From assembly GCF_031178445.1 (NCBI RefSeq), contig NZ_JAPSIY010000011.1, positions 1 through 64,000 of the forward strand: a DNA stretch of 64,000 nucleotides, in the 5' to 3' direction. The position numbers and the translations under genes were made by a program. This stretch comes from Microbacterium sp. Its GTDB lineage: Bacteria; Actinomycetota; Actinomycetes; Actinomycetales; Microbacteriaceae. Positions 37,859 through 45,513 of the stretch are shown here, one piece after another. The first letter of the stretch is position 1. Every line of letters starts with the position of its first letter. Below the pieces are notes generated by a model. That model ran no database searches, was not told where the DNA came from, and worked only from the letters and a program-made list of their open reading frames with translations.

Positions 37859-38854
37859 TCAGATGCCGGCTCCAGCGCGGATCGCGCCCACGGGCAGGCC
37901 TCCGCCGAGTACTTCGAGAGGAAGCGCGGCGGACAGAGCATCGACATCGGCCTCCGCGATCGCTCCCGCCCGCGCGAGCAGCATCGCCGCGACGACTGTC
38001 GCCGCGCGACCGGATCCGTCGAGCATCTTCAGCGCCACGGATGTGCCGTCCGGGGCGACCATGACCATCACGCCCTCAGCACCGCCCTTGGCGAACACGC
38101 CGAGTCTCTCGATGGCGATGGTGTCCGGCTCGCCGGGGCCGCCGATCGTCCACGGGTTCTCCCGTACCGCGCGCACCAGCGTCCCGGCGACCCGGTGCAG
38201 CGCGAACGGCGAACGTTCGGATGCCGAGCCGATGCGGTGCACGCCGCGGGCCAGCCCGGTCAGCGTAATGGCGTGCACAGGCGCGCCGCAGCCGTCCACG
38301 GAGGTGTGCGCGATCTTCTCTCCGGTGAGGCGTTCCACGACCTCACGTATGTGCAGCTGAAGAGGATGGCTCGAATCGAGGTAGCCGTCAGTCGCCCACC
38401 CGGTGGCCACGCAGGCGCGCAGCATCAGGGCGTGCTTGCCCGAGCAGTTCATGCGGATCCGGGCCTCACCGGCGTGGTCGGCGATCATCTCGCGGCGAGT
38501 GCCGGCATGCGAAGGCCATGCCGGCGGACAGGCCAGGTCATCCTCGTTGAGGCCACCGGCGGCGAGCATCTCCCGAACCACCTCGACATGTCGGTCGGTG
38601 CCCGAGTGGCTGGCGGTACCGAGCGCGAGCTGCTCCCCGTCCAGTGCCGCGCCGGCGGTCACGCACGCGACGGCCTGCAGAGGCTTCAGGCTCGAACGCG
38701 GCAGGATCAGCGCATCCGGATCGCCGTGTCGTGCGACCACTTCGCCCTCGGAGGAGAGCACGACCGCCGAACCGGCATGACGTGATTCCACGAAGCCGCT
38801 CCGCTCCACGATCGCGAGTTCGACGGCATCCGCAACTTTGAAGGTCTCCAGCAC
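37859..38854 (-). CDS. asparaginase (bacterial L-asparaginase II/thermolabile-type family)
   Basis: About 331 residues of the asparaginase family also found in Rhizobium etli. Motifs: 'IVERSGFVESRHAGSAVVLSS', 'PRSSLKPLQAVACV' (with the conserved Ser-Ser-x-Lys block), 'LGTASHSGTDRHV', 'NCSGKHALMLRACV' (conserved Cys and Lys) and 'SVDGCGAPVHA'. It hydrolyses asparagine to aspartate and ammonia in the cytoplasm; no signal peptide is seen. GTG 38854 is preferred over GTG 38857 because TAAGCT then lies exactly 6 nt upstream. It is divergent from the OsmC gene. Confidence 0.85.
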   Translation of the reverse strand: MLETFKVADAVELAIVERSGFVESRHAGSAVVLSSEGEVVARHGDPDALILPRSSLKPLQAVACVTAGAALDGEQLALGTASHSGTDRHVEVVREMLAAGGLNEDDLACPPAWPSHAGTRREMIADHAGEARIRMNCSGKHALMLRACVATGWATDGYLDSSHPLQLHIREVVERLTGEKIAHTSVDGCGAPVHAITLTGLARGVHRIGSASERSPFALHRVAGTLVRAVRENPWTIGGPGEPDTIAIERLGVFAKGGAEGVMVMVAPDGTSVALKMLDGSGRAATVVAAMLLARAGAIAEADVDALSAALPLEVLGGGLPVGAIRAGAGI

Positions 38855-38860
38855 CACACC

Positions 38861-38866
38861 AGCTTA
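38861..38866 (-). promoter_or_regulatory. -10 element for the asparaginase gene
   Basis: TAAGCT on the minus strand, 6 nt before GTG 38854. Confidence 0.45.
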
Positions 38867-38889
38867 TGGGCCGTGTCAGCGCTGCGTGG

Positions 38890-38895
38890 CAGACT
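38890..38895 (+). promoter_or_regulatory. -10-like hexamer for the OsmC-family gene
   Basis: CAGACT, 6 nt before ATG 38902. The first base deviates from TAnnnT. Confidence 0.4.
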
Positions 38896-38901
38896 GACGG
38901 C

Positions 38902-39384
38902 ATGGCTCAGCATCCACTCGGAGAACACCGCTACGCCCTCACAGCCACCTGGACGGGGAACCGCGGCACCGGCACCAGCGGATACCGCGACTACGCACGC
39001 GACGTGACCGTCAGCATCGACGGCAAGCCAGAGCTCCTCGCATCCGCCGACCGGCCGTTCCGCGGAGACGCCACGCGATGGAATCCCGAGGACCTGCTCC
39101 TGGCAGCGCTGGCCGAATGCCACCTGCTGTCGTATCTGCACGCCTGTGTGACGGCCGGGGTGGTCGTCACCGCCTACAGCGACGATGCCACCGGCGTCAT
39201 GCGCGAGGACGGCAGAGGCGGCGGCTCCTTCACCGAGGTGAGGCTCCGTCCACGCGTGACGGTCGCCGACGCATCGATGATCGAGGCTGCCGAACGAGCT
39301 CACGCGCAGGCGAACGAGTGGTGCTTCATCGCGAACTCGGTGAACTTTCCCGTGCTGCACGAAGCGACGGTCGTCGCCGCCTGA
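38902..39384 (+). CDS. OsmC family protein
   Basis: 160 residues with the OsmC/YhfA fold. The family uses two cysteines for thiol-dependent reduction of organic peroxides; here 'ALAECHLLSYLHACV' and 'ANEWCFIANSVNFPVL' carry Cys in the expected helix and loop positions. 'RWNPEDLLLAALAECH' is the usual OsmC helix. The start ATG 38902 was chosen from the domain boundary and the hexamer 6 nt upstream. It is convergent with the acyltransferase gene. Confidence 0.88.
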   Translation: MAQHPLGEHRYALTATWTGNRGTGTSGYRDYARDVTVSIDGKPELLASADRPFRGDATRWNPEDLLLAALAECHLLSYLHACVTAGVVVTAYSDDATGVMREDGRGGGSFTEVRLRPRVTVADASMIEAAERAHAQANEWCFIANSVNFPVLHEATVVAA

Positions 39385-39418
39385 CTGGATGCCGGCTGCG
39401 CCCGGAGCGGGGTGCGGG

Positions 39419-40198
39419 TCAGCGCCGCTCGTGCGGCAGCGCCTGCTTGAGCTTCTCGATGGCGCCTTGAGCGGGCGGCTCGTTGTACACCCCGGCGAGC
39501 TCCTGACCGGACAGTTGATGGATCGCCGCCATGATCTCGTCCGTCGCCAGCCGACGGGCCTTGCCGCTGGTCGCAGGGCCGTGCCTTGAGACGTCGATCG
39601 GCTCGCCGAAACGCACCGTGACCTTCTCTTTCAGGGAGGGCAGCTTCGCGCCGACCGGCATCACCCGATCGGTGCCGGTGAGACCCACGGGGACGACGGG
39701 GGCTCCGGTCTGGAGCGCCAGGAACGCCACCCCTGTGCGTCCTTTGTACAGGCGGCCGTCGGTCGAGCGGGTGCCCTCCGGATAGAGCGCCACAGCGAGA
39801 CCTTCCTCGAGCAGCTGCCGCTGCTGATCGAGGGCGTCGAGCGCCGCCTGGCCCGCACCGCGGCGCACCGGGATGGCGCCGACGGAGGTGAAGAATCCGC
39901 GCGACAGGGCGCCGGAGAATCCGCTGCCCTCGAAGTAGCTCGACTTCGCGAGGAAGTGCACCGGCCGGGGCGCGGCGACCGGGATGGCCATGGAATCGAT
40001 GAACGACAGATGATTGCTGGCGAGGATGACGGCGCCGGTGCGCGGCACGTTGTCGCGACCTTCGATGCGAGGGCGATAGACGGCACGCGCGAGCGGGGCG
40101 GCGATCATGCGGCCGACAGCGTAGCGGAGGCCTGCTCTGCGCGGTACGGGAGCCCCGGTTGACTCGACGTCGGATGGAGCCTGCTGCTCAGAGATCAT
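39419..40198 (-). CDS. plsC: 1-acyl-sn-glycerol-3-phosphate acyltransferase (PlsC family)
   Basis: 259 residues; acylates lysophosphatidate or a related acceptor at the membrane. The four acyltransferase blocks are visible: NHxxxxD in 'ILASNHLSFIDS', 'GFFTSVGAIPVRRG', 'YPEGTRS' and 'VVPVGLTGTDRVMP'. There is no full transmembrane helix, so it is likely membrane-associated. TAAGCT lies 6 nt upstream of the ATG, so the mRNA is probably leaderless. It is divergent from the FKBP gene. PlsC proteins are numerous in actinobacteria, so the exact acceptor is uncertain. Confidence 0.88.
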   Translation of the reverse strand: MISEQQAPSDVESTGAPVPRRAGLRYAVGRMIAAPLARAVYRPRIEGRDNVPRTGAVILASNHLSFIDSMAIPVAAPRPVHFLAKSSYFEGSGFSGALSRGFFTSVGAIPVRRGAGQAALDALDQQRQLLEEGLAVALYPEGTRSTDGRLYKGRTGVAFLALQTGAPVVPVGLTGTDRVMPVGAKLPSLKEKVTVRFGEPIDVSRHGPATSGKARRLATDEIMAAIHQLSGQELAGVYNEPPAQGAIEKLKQALPHERR

Positions 40199-40204
40199 CA
40201 GAAA

Positions 40205-40210
40205 AGCTTA
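40205..40210 (-). promoter_or_regulatory. -10 element for plsC, leaderless geometry
   Basis: TAAGCT on the minus strand, followed by TTTCTG and ATG 40198. Confidence 0.5.
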
Positions 40211-40356
40211 GACGCGCGCACATTCCTCGAGCGGAATGACCGTCGGTGGTGTGCGCAGGCACGCCCCAGCGGCGTGTCGACGACTGGCGTTCAGCATGGC
40301 CAAAGCCGAATGCGCGAAGATGGGAGCTTCCCGTTCTCGAACAGAGGTCTCTCACC

Positions 40357-41346
40357 GTGCGTATGCGTCCCCTCGCCGTCCTGTCCACCGTCGCCGTCTC
40401 GGCCGTCGTGCTCGCCGGTTGCGCGGGAAGCCCGGAGGGAGCCGAGACGCCGGACCCGACGTCCTCCTCGTCCCAGGAATGCCTGGTCGACGCGCAGCCT
40501 GGCGCCGGCTCCGACGCGATCAAGGTGACGGGGGAGGGACTCGACGCCAAGGTCGAGGTTCCCGAAGGCACCGAGTTCGACGACGTGCAGCGCACGATCC
40601 TGAAGGAGGGCGACGGCGACGAGGTGCAGGCCGGCGACTTCATCTCGATCCGCTACCAGGTGGTGGAAGCAGACACGAACAAGGTCGTCGAGACGTCGGA
40701 GCGCGGCGCGGACGGTGTGCTGCCGATGCTGCTCGACCCGGCCAACGCGCAGCGTCAGATCGTCGACTCGACCCAGTCACCCGTGTTCATCGCGGCTGCG
40801 GAGTGCGCACCGCTGGGTTCGGAGATGGTACTGGCGCTTCCGGGCCAGGAGGGGCAGGGCGCGATCGTCGTGTACATGCAGACGATCGAGAAGCTGCCCA
40901 CGACGGCATCCGGCGACGACACGGAGGCGCCGGAAGGCATGGCGACCGTGAAGCTCGCGAAGGACGGCGCCCCGTCGGTGTCGATCCCCAGTGACGACGC
41001 ACCCGGCGAGACCGTCATCGGGGTGCTCAAGCAGGGCGAAGGGCCGAAGGTGGGCGAAGGCGACCTGGTCACCGTCCAGTACCTCGGTGTCAAGTGGAGC
41101 GACGGGACCGAGTTCGACTCGTCGTGGAGCCGCGACGCAGCTCCCAGCCAGTTCCAGACCACCGGCGTGGTCACCGGCTTCCGTAAGGCACTCGAGGGCC
41201 AGCAGGTCGGTTCGCAAGTGCTGGTCGAGATCCCGCCGGCCGAAGGATACGGCGCGAGCAAGGGCCACGAGCTCGAGAAGGAGACGCTGGTCTTCGTCGT
41301 CGACATCTTGGGCACCACACCGCTGCTCTCCGCACCCGTCGAGTGA
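40357..41346 (+). CDS. FKBP-type peptidyl-prolyl isomerase lipoprotein
   Basis: About 329 residues. The N-terminus 'VRMRPLAVLSTVAVSAVVLAG' ends in a lipobox LAGC, so the protein is anchored on the outer face of the membrane. Two FKBP-like regions are present. The first (about residues 60-190) is divergent. The second (about 225-325) has the classic pattern 'VGEGDLVTVQYLGVKWSDGTEF', 'VVTGFRKALEGQQVGSQVLVEIPPAEGYG' and the closing 'LVFVVDILG'. A role in folding exported proteins is expected. GTG 40357 has AGAGG about 9 nt upstream; ATG 40363 is an alternative. Confidence 0.88.
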   Translation: MRMRPLAVLSTVAVSAVVLAGCAGSPEGAETPDPTSSSSQECLVDAQPGAGSDAIKVTGEGLDAKVEVPEGTEFDDVQRTILKEGDGDEVQAGDFISIRYQVVEADTNKVVETSERGADGVLPMLLDPANAQRQIVDSTQSPVFIAAAECAPLGSEMVLALPGQEGQGAIVVYMQTIEKLPTTASGDDTEAPEGMATVKLAKDGAPSVSIPSDDAPGETVIGVLKQGEGPKVGEGDLVTVQYLGVKWSDGTEFDSSWSRDAAPSQFQTTGVVTGFRKALEGQQVGSQVLVEIPPAEGYGASKGHELEKETLVFVVDILGTTPLLSAPVE

Positions 41347-41370
41347 GCAGTGCGGAGCCGCCGCGCGGCA

Positions 41371-41376
41371 TAGGCT
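41371..41376 (+). promoter_or_regulatory. -10 element for dxr, leaderless geometry
   Basis: TAGGCT, followed by 6 nt and ATG 41383. Confidence 0.5.
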
Positions 41377-41382
41377 GAAGTC

Positions 41383-42468
41383 ATGCGTCGCGTCATCGTC
41401 CTCGGCTCCACCGGTTCCATCGGCACACAGGCGCTCGATGTGATCCGCTCACATCCGCGTCGTTTCGAGCTGGTCGGCATCGCGGCAGGTACCAACGCCG
41501 AAGCGGTGGCCGCACAGGCGGCGGAGTTCCAGGTCGAGCACACGGCGCTCGGCGCCACCGAGGCGGAGCAGCTGGTGCGGGACGTCGAGGCGGATGTCGT
41601 GCTCAACGCGATAACGGGATCGATCGGACTCGGATCCACGCTCGCTGCGCTCCAGGCGGGACGCACGCTCGCGCTCGCCAACAAGGAGTCGCTGATCGTC
41701 GGCGGTGCACTCGTGCAGGCCGCGGCCGCCGCCGATCAGATCGTGCCGGTGGATTCCGAGCACTCCGCGCTGGCGCAGGCGTTGCGTTCCGGCACGCGCG
41801 ACGAGGTGCGCCGGCTCGTGGTCACGGCATCCGGCGGGCCGTTCCGCGGCCGCACGCGCGCCGAGCTCACGGACGTCACGCCCGCCGAAGCCCTGGCGCA
41901 CCCGACCTGGGACATGGGCCGCGTCGTGACGACGAACTCCGCGACGCTGGTCAACAAGGGGCTCGAGGTGATCGAGGCACACCTGCTGTTCGACGTGCCC
42001 TACGACGACATCGAAGTGGTCGTGCATCCTCAGTCCATCGTCCACTCGATGGTCGAGTTCGTCGACGGCTCCACGATCGCGCAGGCCTCCCCGCCAGACA
42101 TGCGGCTGCCGATCTCTCTCGGACTCGACTGGCCGCACCGCGTCGGCGGGGTGGGCCGCCCGCTCGACTGGCGTGAGGCGACCAGCTGGACCTTCGAGCC
42201 GCTCGACGACGAAGCGTTCCCCGCGGTGGCGCTGGCTAAGGCCGTCGGGCGCGCCGGTGGGACATTCCCCGCGGTGTACAACGCGGCCAACGAACAGGCG
42301 GTGGACGCATTCCACGAAGGTCGCCTGCCGTTCCTGGGTATCGTCGACACCATCGACCGTGTCATCGACGCCCATGACGCCCCCGACGAGCTCACGGTCG
42401 AGACTCTCGCCGAAACGGAGCGCTGGGCACGCGAGAAGGCGGACTCCCTCATCGCTCGTGCCGCGTAG
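41383..42468 (+). CDS. dxr: 1-deoxy-D-xylulose-5-phosphate reductoisomerase
   Basis: 361 residues; the second enzyme of the MEP isoprenoid pathway, NADPH-dependent conversion of DXP to MEP. The NADPH motif is '[16 protein letters not shown]', followed by '[11 protein letters not shown]', the metal and substrate motif '[14 protein letters not shown]', '[10 protein letters not shown]', '[19 protein letters not shown]' and '[14 protein letters not shown]'. It is the first of two MEP genes in the window (with ispG), spaced by the site-2 protease gene as in many actinobacteria. It converges with murE 9 bp later. Confidence 0.97.
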   Translation: MRRVIVLGSTGSIGTQALDVIRSHPRRFELVGIAAGTNAEAVAAQAAEFQVEHTALGATEAEQLVRDVEADVVLNAITGSIGLGSTLAALQAGRTLALANKESLIVGGALVQAAAAADQIVPVDSEHSALAQALRSGTRDEVRRLVVTASGGPFRGRTRAELTDVTPAEALAHPTWDMGRVVTTNSATLVNKGLEVIEAHLLFDVPYDDIEVVVHPQSIVHSMVEFVDGSTIAQASPPDMRLPISLGLDWPHRVGGVGRPLDWREATSWTFEPLDDEAFPAVALAKAVGRAGGTFPAVYNAANEQAVDAFHEGRLPFLGIVDTIDRVIDAHDAPDELTVETLAETERWAREKADSLIARAA

Positions 42469-42477
42469 CGGCCAGGG

Positions 42478-44097
42478 TCAGTCTTCGTCGGGGTACGGCA
42501 CGGGCCAGTGCGGGGCCGGCACCGGCCACCCTGCCGCCTTCAGAGCGCGACGCGCCAGCTCGCGGGCCGAGTACGGAGTGCGCACGCCGCGGATGTCGCG
42601 GTAGTCCTGGTGACCCGGCCCTGCCCACAGGATCGCATCGCCATCGCCGACAAGGCTGACGGCCGCTTCGATCGCCTTCTCGGGTGGTGAGAACTCGTGG
42701 ATCTGCGCATCGGGACGCGCTCGCCTGGCGCCCTCGATCAGTGTCGCCCTGATCGATGCCGGGTCCTCGAAACGGGGGTGATGATCGGTGATCACCAGGA
42801 TGTCACTGCCCTCCACGGCGGTGCGCGCCATGTCGAAGCGCTTGGTCGCGTCGCGGTCGCCGTCGGCGCCGAAGAGCATGAGCACCTTGCCAGGTGTGAC
42901 ACGTCGCACCGCTGCGAGCGTCTTCTCGAACGCGTCGGGGGAGTGGCCGAAGTCCACGTACACCGCCGGGCCCGTCTCGCCGGAGATGAACTGGGTCCGT
43001 CCGGGGAGGTGCGCCACGATCTGTCCGTCGCGCTCGAACGCGTTCGCGATGCGCTCCCAGGCGTACCCGGCCTCGAGCAGCATGACGATCGCGAGGCCGG
43101 CGTTCGCCGCCATGTGCTGGCCGATCACCGGGACCATGGTCGTGAGCGTGCGACCGTCGTTGCCGGTGAGGGTGAAGACGGTGCCGCTCTGGCGCTCGTC
43201 CTCGATTGTGACGACCCAGTCGGCGGCCGCCGCGGCGACCGGATCCGCGGCGATCGAGGGCGTTCCGATGGTCACGACGGGAATGCCGGAGCGCTCGACG
43301 ACTCGTGCGCCGGACGGTGAGTCCAGGCTGACCACAGCGCGACGCGCCCGCTCGGGCGTGAACAGCGGCAGCTTCGCCTCGAAGTACTCCTCCATGTCGG
43401 CGTAGTCGTCGAGGTGATCGTGGGACAGGTTCGTGAACCCGGCGACGTCGAACACGATTCCGTCGACGCGGTGCCGGGAGAGGGCCTGGGCGCTGACTTC
43501 GACGGCGACGGCCTCGACGTCTCGCTCACGCATCAGCGCGAGCAGGGCGTGCATCTCGGAAGCCTCAGGCGTGGTCAACCGCGAGACGATCACCTGACCG
43601 GCGATGTGACGCTCAGCCGTCGATGACAGCCCCGACACGATCCCGAGCTGGTCGAACATCCCCTGCAGCAGGTGCGAGACGCTCGTCTTGCCGTTCGTTC
43701 CCGTAGTGCCGAACAGCAGCGGCAGCCGGTCGTCCGCCCCGGTGCGGTAGACCCACGCGCTCAGCTCGCCGAGCACGCCCCGCGGGTCGTCGACGACGAC
43801 GATAGGAAGACCCGCGGATGCCGCGATGCCGGCCCCCGCCTCATCCGTGATGATCGCGACAGCGCCCTGGTCGGCTGCGGTCTGCGCCAGCTCGGCACCG
43901 TGGCGGTTGACGCCGCGGATCGCTACGAACGCCTCGCCGGCACGCAGGTCGGCGGTCGCGAGGGTGATGCCGCTCAGCACGACGTCCGCGACATCGCCGC
44001 GGACCTCTCGTGCGAAGCGGTCGGCGAGCTCGGCCAGGGCGCGACGGGGTGGGTCGGCGGGGCGGAGCACGGGAGGCAGGCTCGGCTGATCAGTCAT
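42478..44097 (-). CDS. murE: UDP-MurNAc-tripeptide synthetase (MurE family)
   Basis: 539 residues; ATP-dependent Mur ligase adding the third residue of the peptidoglycan stem. The N-terminal UDP-binding domain ('LRAGEAFVAIRGVNRHGAEL') is followed by the ATP loop 'FGTTGTNGKTSVSHLLQGMF' (about residue 130), the carbamylated-lysine region 'HDHLDDYADMEEYFEAKLPLF' and 'MLFGADGDRDATKR'. The meso-DAP specificity motif DNPR is replaced by HHPR (about residues 439-442), so a different diamino or other acid may be used, in line with the B-type peptidoglycan of Microbacteriaceae. It lies outside any mur cluster, antisense between dxr and the protease gene. Confidence 0.88.
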   Translation of the reverse strand: MTDQPSLPPVLRPADPPRRALAELADRFAREVRGDVADVVLSGITLATADLRAGEAFVAIRGVNRHGAELAQTAADQGAVAIITDEAGAGIAASAGLPIVVVDDPRGVLGELSAWVYRTGADDRLPLLFGTTGTNGKTSVSHLLQGMFDQLGIVSGLSSTAERHIAGQVIVSRLTTPEASEMHALLALMRERDVEAVAVEVSAQALSRHRVDGIVFDVAGFTNLSHDHLDDYADMEEYFEAKLPLFTPERARRAVVSLDSPSGARVVERSGIPVVTIGTPSIAADPVAAAAADWVVTIEDERQSGTVFTLTGNDGRTLTTMVPVIGQHMAANAGLAIVMLLEAGYAWERIANAFERDGQIVAHLPGRTQFISGETGPAVYVDFGHSPDAFEKTLAAVRRVTPGKVLMLFGADGDRDATKRFDMARTAVEGSDILVITDHHPRFEDPASIRATLIEGARRARPDAQIHEFSPPEKAIEAAVSLVGDGDAILWAGPGHQDYRDIRGVRTPYSARELARRALKAAGWPVPAPHWPVPYPDED

Positions 44098-44173
44098 AGC
44101 TGATCAATGATCTCACGCGGGGCGGTGAATCCTGCTCGTGCGCGGGACACAGCCGATTCCACACCGCGGGCAC

Positions 44174-44179
44174 TAGCGT
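44174..44179 (+). promoter_or_regulatory. -10 element for the rseP-like gene, leaderless geometry
   Basis: TAGCGT, 6 nt before GTG 44186. Confidence 0.5.
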
Positions 44180-44185
44180 TGTCGC

Positions 44186-45499
44186 GTGGAGATCCTGCTG
44201 TACCTGGGCGGCATCCTGTTCATGCTCGTCGGCCTCGGACTGTCGATCGGTCTGCACGAGGTCGGCCACCTCGTGCCGGCCAAGCTCTTCGGCGTGCGCG
44301 TGGGCCAGTACATGATCGGCTTCGGCCCGCGGCTGTGGTCCAAGCGGGTCGGCGAGACCGAGTACGGCTTCAAGATCCTGCCCCTGGGCGGGTTCATCTC
44401 CATGTCGGGCATGTACCCGCCGTCGGCGCAGTCCGGCCCCGCCAAGGGGGTGTTCCGCTCGCTTGTGCAGGACGCCCGGTCGGCCAACGACGAGACGATC
44501 GCCGAAGGCGACGAGAATCGGGTCTTCTACCGGCTGCCGGTGTGGAAGCGGGTCGTCGTGATGCTCGGTGGGCCGGCGATGAACCTGGTGCTCGGCATCC
44601 TGATCTTCACCGTGCTCGCTTCGGGCATCGGCATCCAGCAGGCGAGTACCACGGTCGCCGGTCTCAGCGAGTGCGTGCTGCCTGCAGGCACCAGCAAGAC
44701 CGAGTGCGAGCCCGGCGACCCCGCCGCGCCTGCGGCCGCCGCGGGCATCGAACCGGGTGACGTTCTGCTCAGCCTCGACGGGGAGGCGGTCCAGACCTTC
44801 GCCGAGGCCTCGGCGATCATCCAGGCCTCGCCGGATCGCCCGCTGGAAGTCGTGGTCGAGCGTGAAGGCGAACGCATCGATCTCACCCTGACTCCCGCGC
44901 GTGCCCAGCGAGGTGAGGTGGATGCCGCTGGCAGGCCTGTGCTCGACGCAGGCGGTGCACAGGTGATGCACACCGTCGGCTTCGCCGGCGTCACCTCGCA
45001 GCTGGAATACGTGCGTCAGCCCATCGGCACCGGCACAGAGCTCGCGATGCAGCAGTCAGGCGCTGTCGCGTCGATGATCCTCACGCTGCCTCAGAAGCTG
45101 TGGGACATCGGGGTCTCCGTCGTCACAGGCGGTGAGCGCGATCCGAACGGCCCGCTCAGCGTGGTGGGCGTCGGCCGCATCGCCGGGGAGGTCGCGGCGA
45201 CCGACGCGCCGGTGCTCAACCGCCTGGTCGTGCTGCTCAACCTGCTCGGAGCCCTGAACATCGCGTTGTTCGTGTTCAACATGATCCCGCTGTTGCCGCT
45301 TGACGGCGGTCACATCGTCGTGGCCCTGTGGGAGGGCCTCAAGCGGGCGTGGTCCCGGCTCACGGGGAGAGCGTCGCCGAATCCCGTCGACGCGACGCGC
45401 CTCGTGCCGCTGACGGTGGTGGTGGCGGTGATGCTGATCGGCATGGGAGGACTGCTGCTCATCGCCGACCTCGTCAACCCGGTCGATCTCTTCGGCTGA
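44186..45499 (+). CDS. rseP: site-2 protease (M50 family, RseP-like)
   Basis: 437 residues; intramembrane zinc metalloprotease. HExxH is in the first helix ('SIGLHEVGHLV', His 24, Glu 25, His 28), a PDZ-like domain lies at about residues 190-260 ('IEPGDVLLSLDGEAVQTFAEASAIIQ'), and the third zinc ligand motif is 'FNMIPLLPLDGGHIV' in a late helix. Actinobacterial relatives cleave membrane anti-sigma factors after site-1 cleavage. Here a proline-rich start of the PDZ follows a Cys-containing loop. The position between dxr and ispG is conserved, which supports orthology. The GTG start follows TAGCGT by 6 nt. Confidence 0.93.
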   Translation: MEILLYLGGILFMLVGLGLSIGLHEVGHLVPAKLFGVRVGQYMIGFGPRLWSKRVGETEYGFKILPLGGFISMSGMYPPSAQSGPAKGVFRSLVQDARSANDETIAEGDENRVFYRLPVWKRVVVMLGGPAMNLVLGILIFTVLASGIGIQQASTTVAGLSECVLPAGTSKTECEPGDPAAPAAAAGIEPGDVLLSLDGEAVQTFAEASAIIQASPDRPLEVVVEREGERIDLTLTPARAQRGEVDAAGRPVLDAGGAQVMHTVGFAGVTSQLEYVRQPIGTGTELAMQQSGAVASMILTLPQKLWDIGVSVVTGGERDPNGPLSVVGVGRIAGEVAATDAPVLNRLVVLLNLLGALNIALFVFNMIPLLPLDGGHIVVALWEGLKRAWSRLTGRASPNPVDATRLVPLTVVVAVMLIGMGGLLLIADLVNPVDLFG

Positions 45500-45513
45500 G
45501 CGGCTTTCACCGG

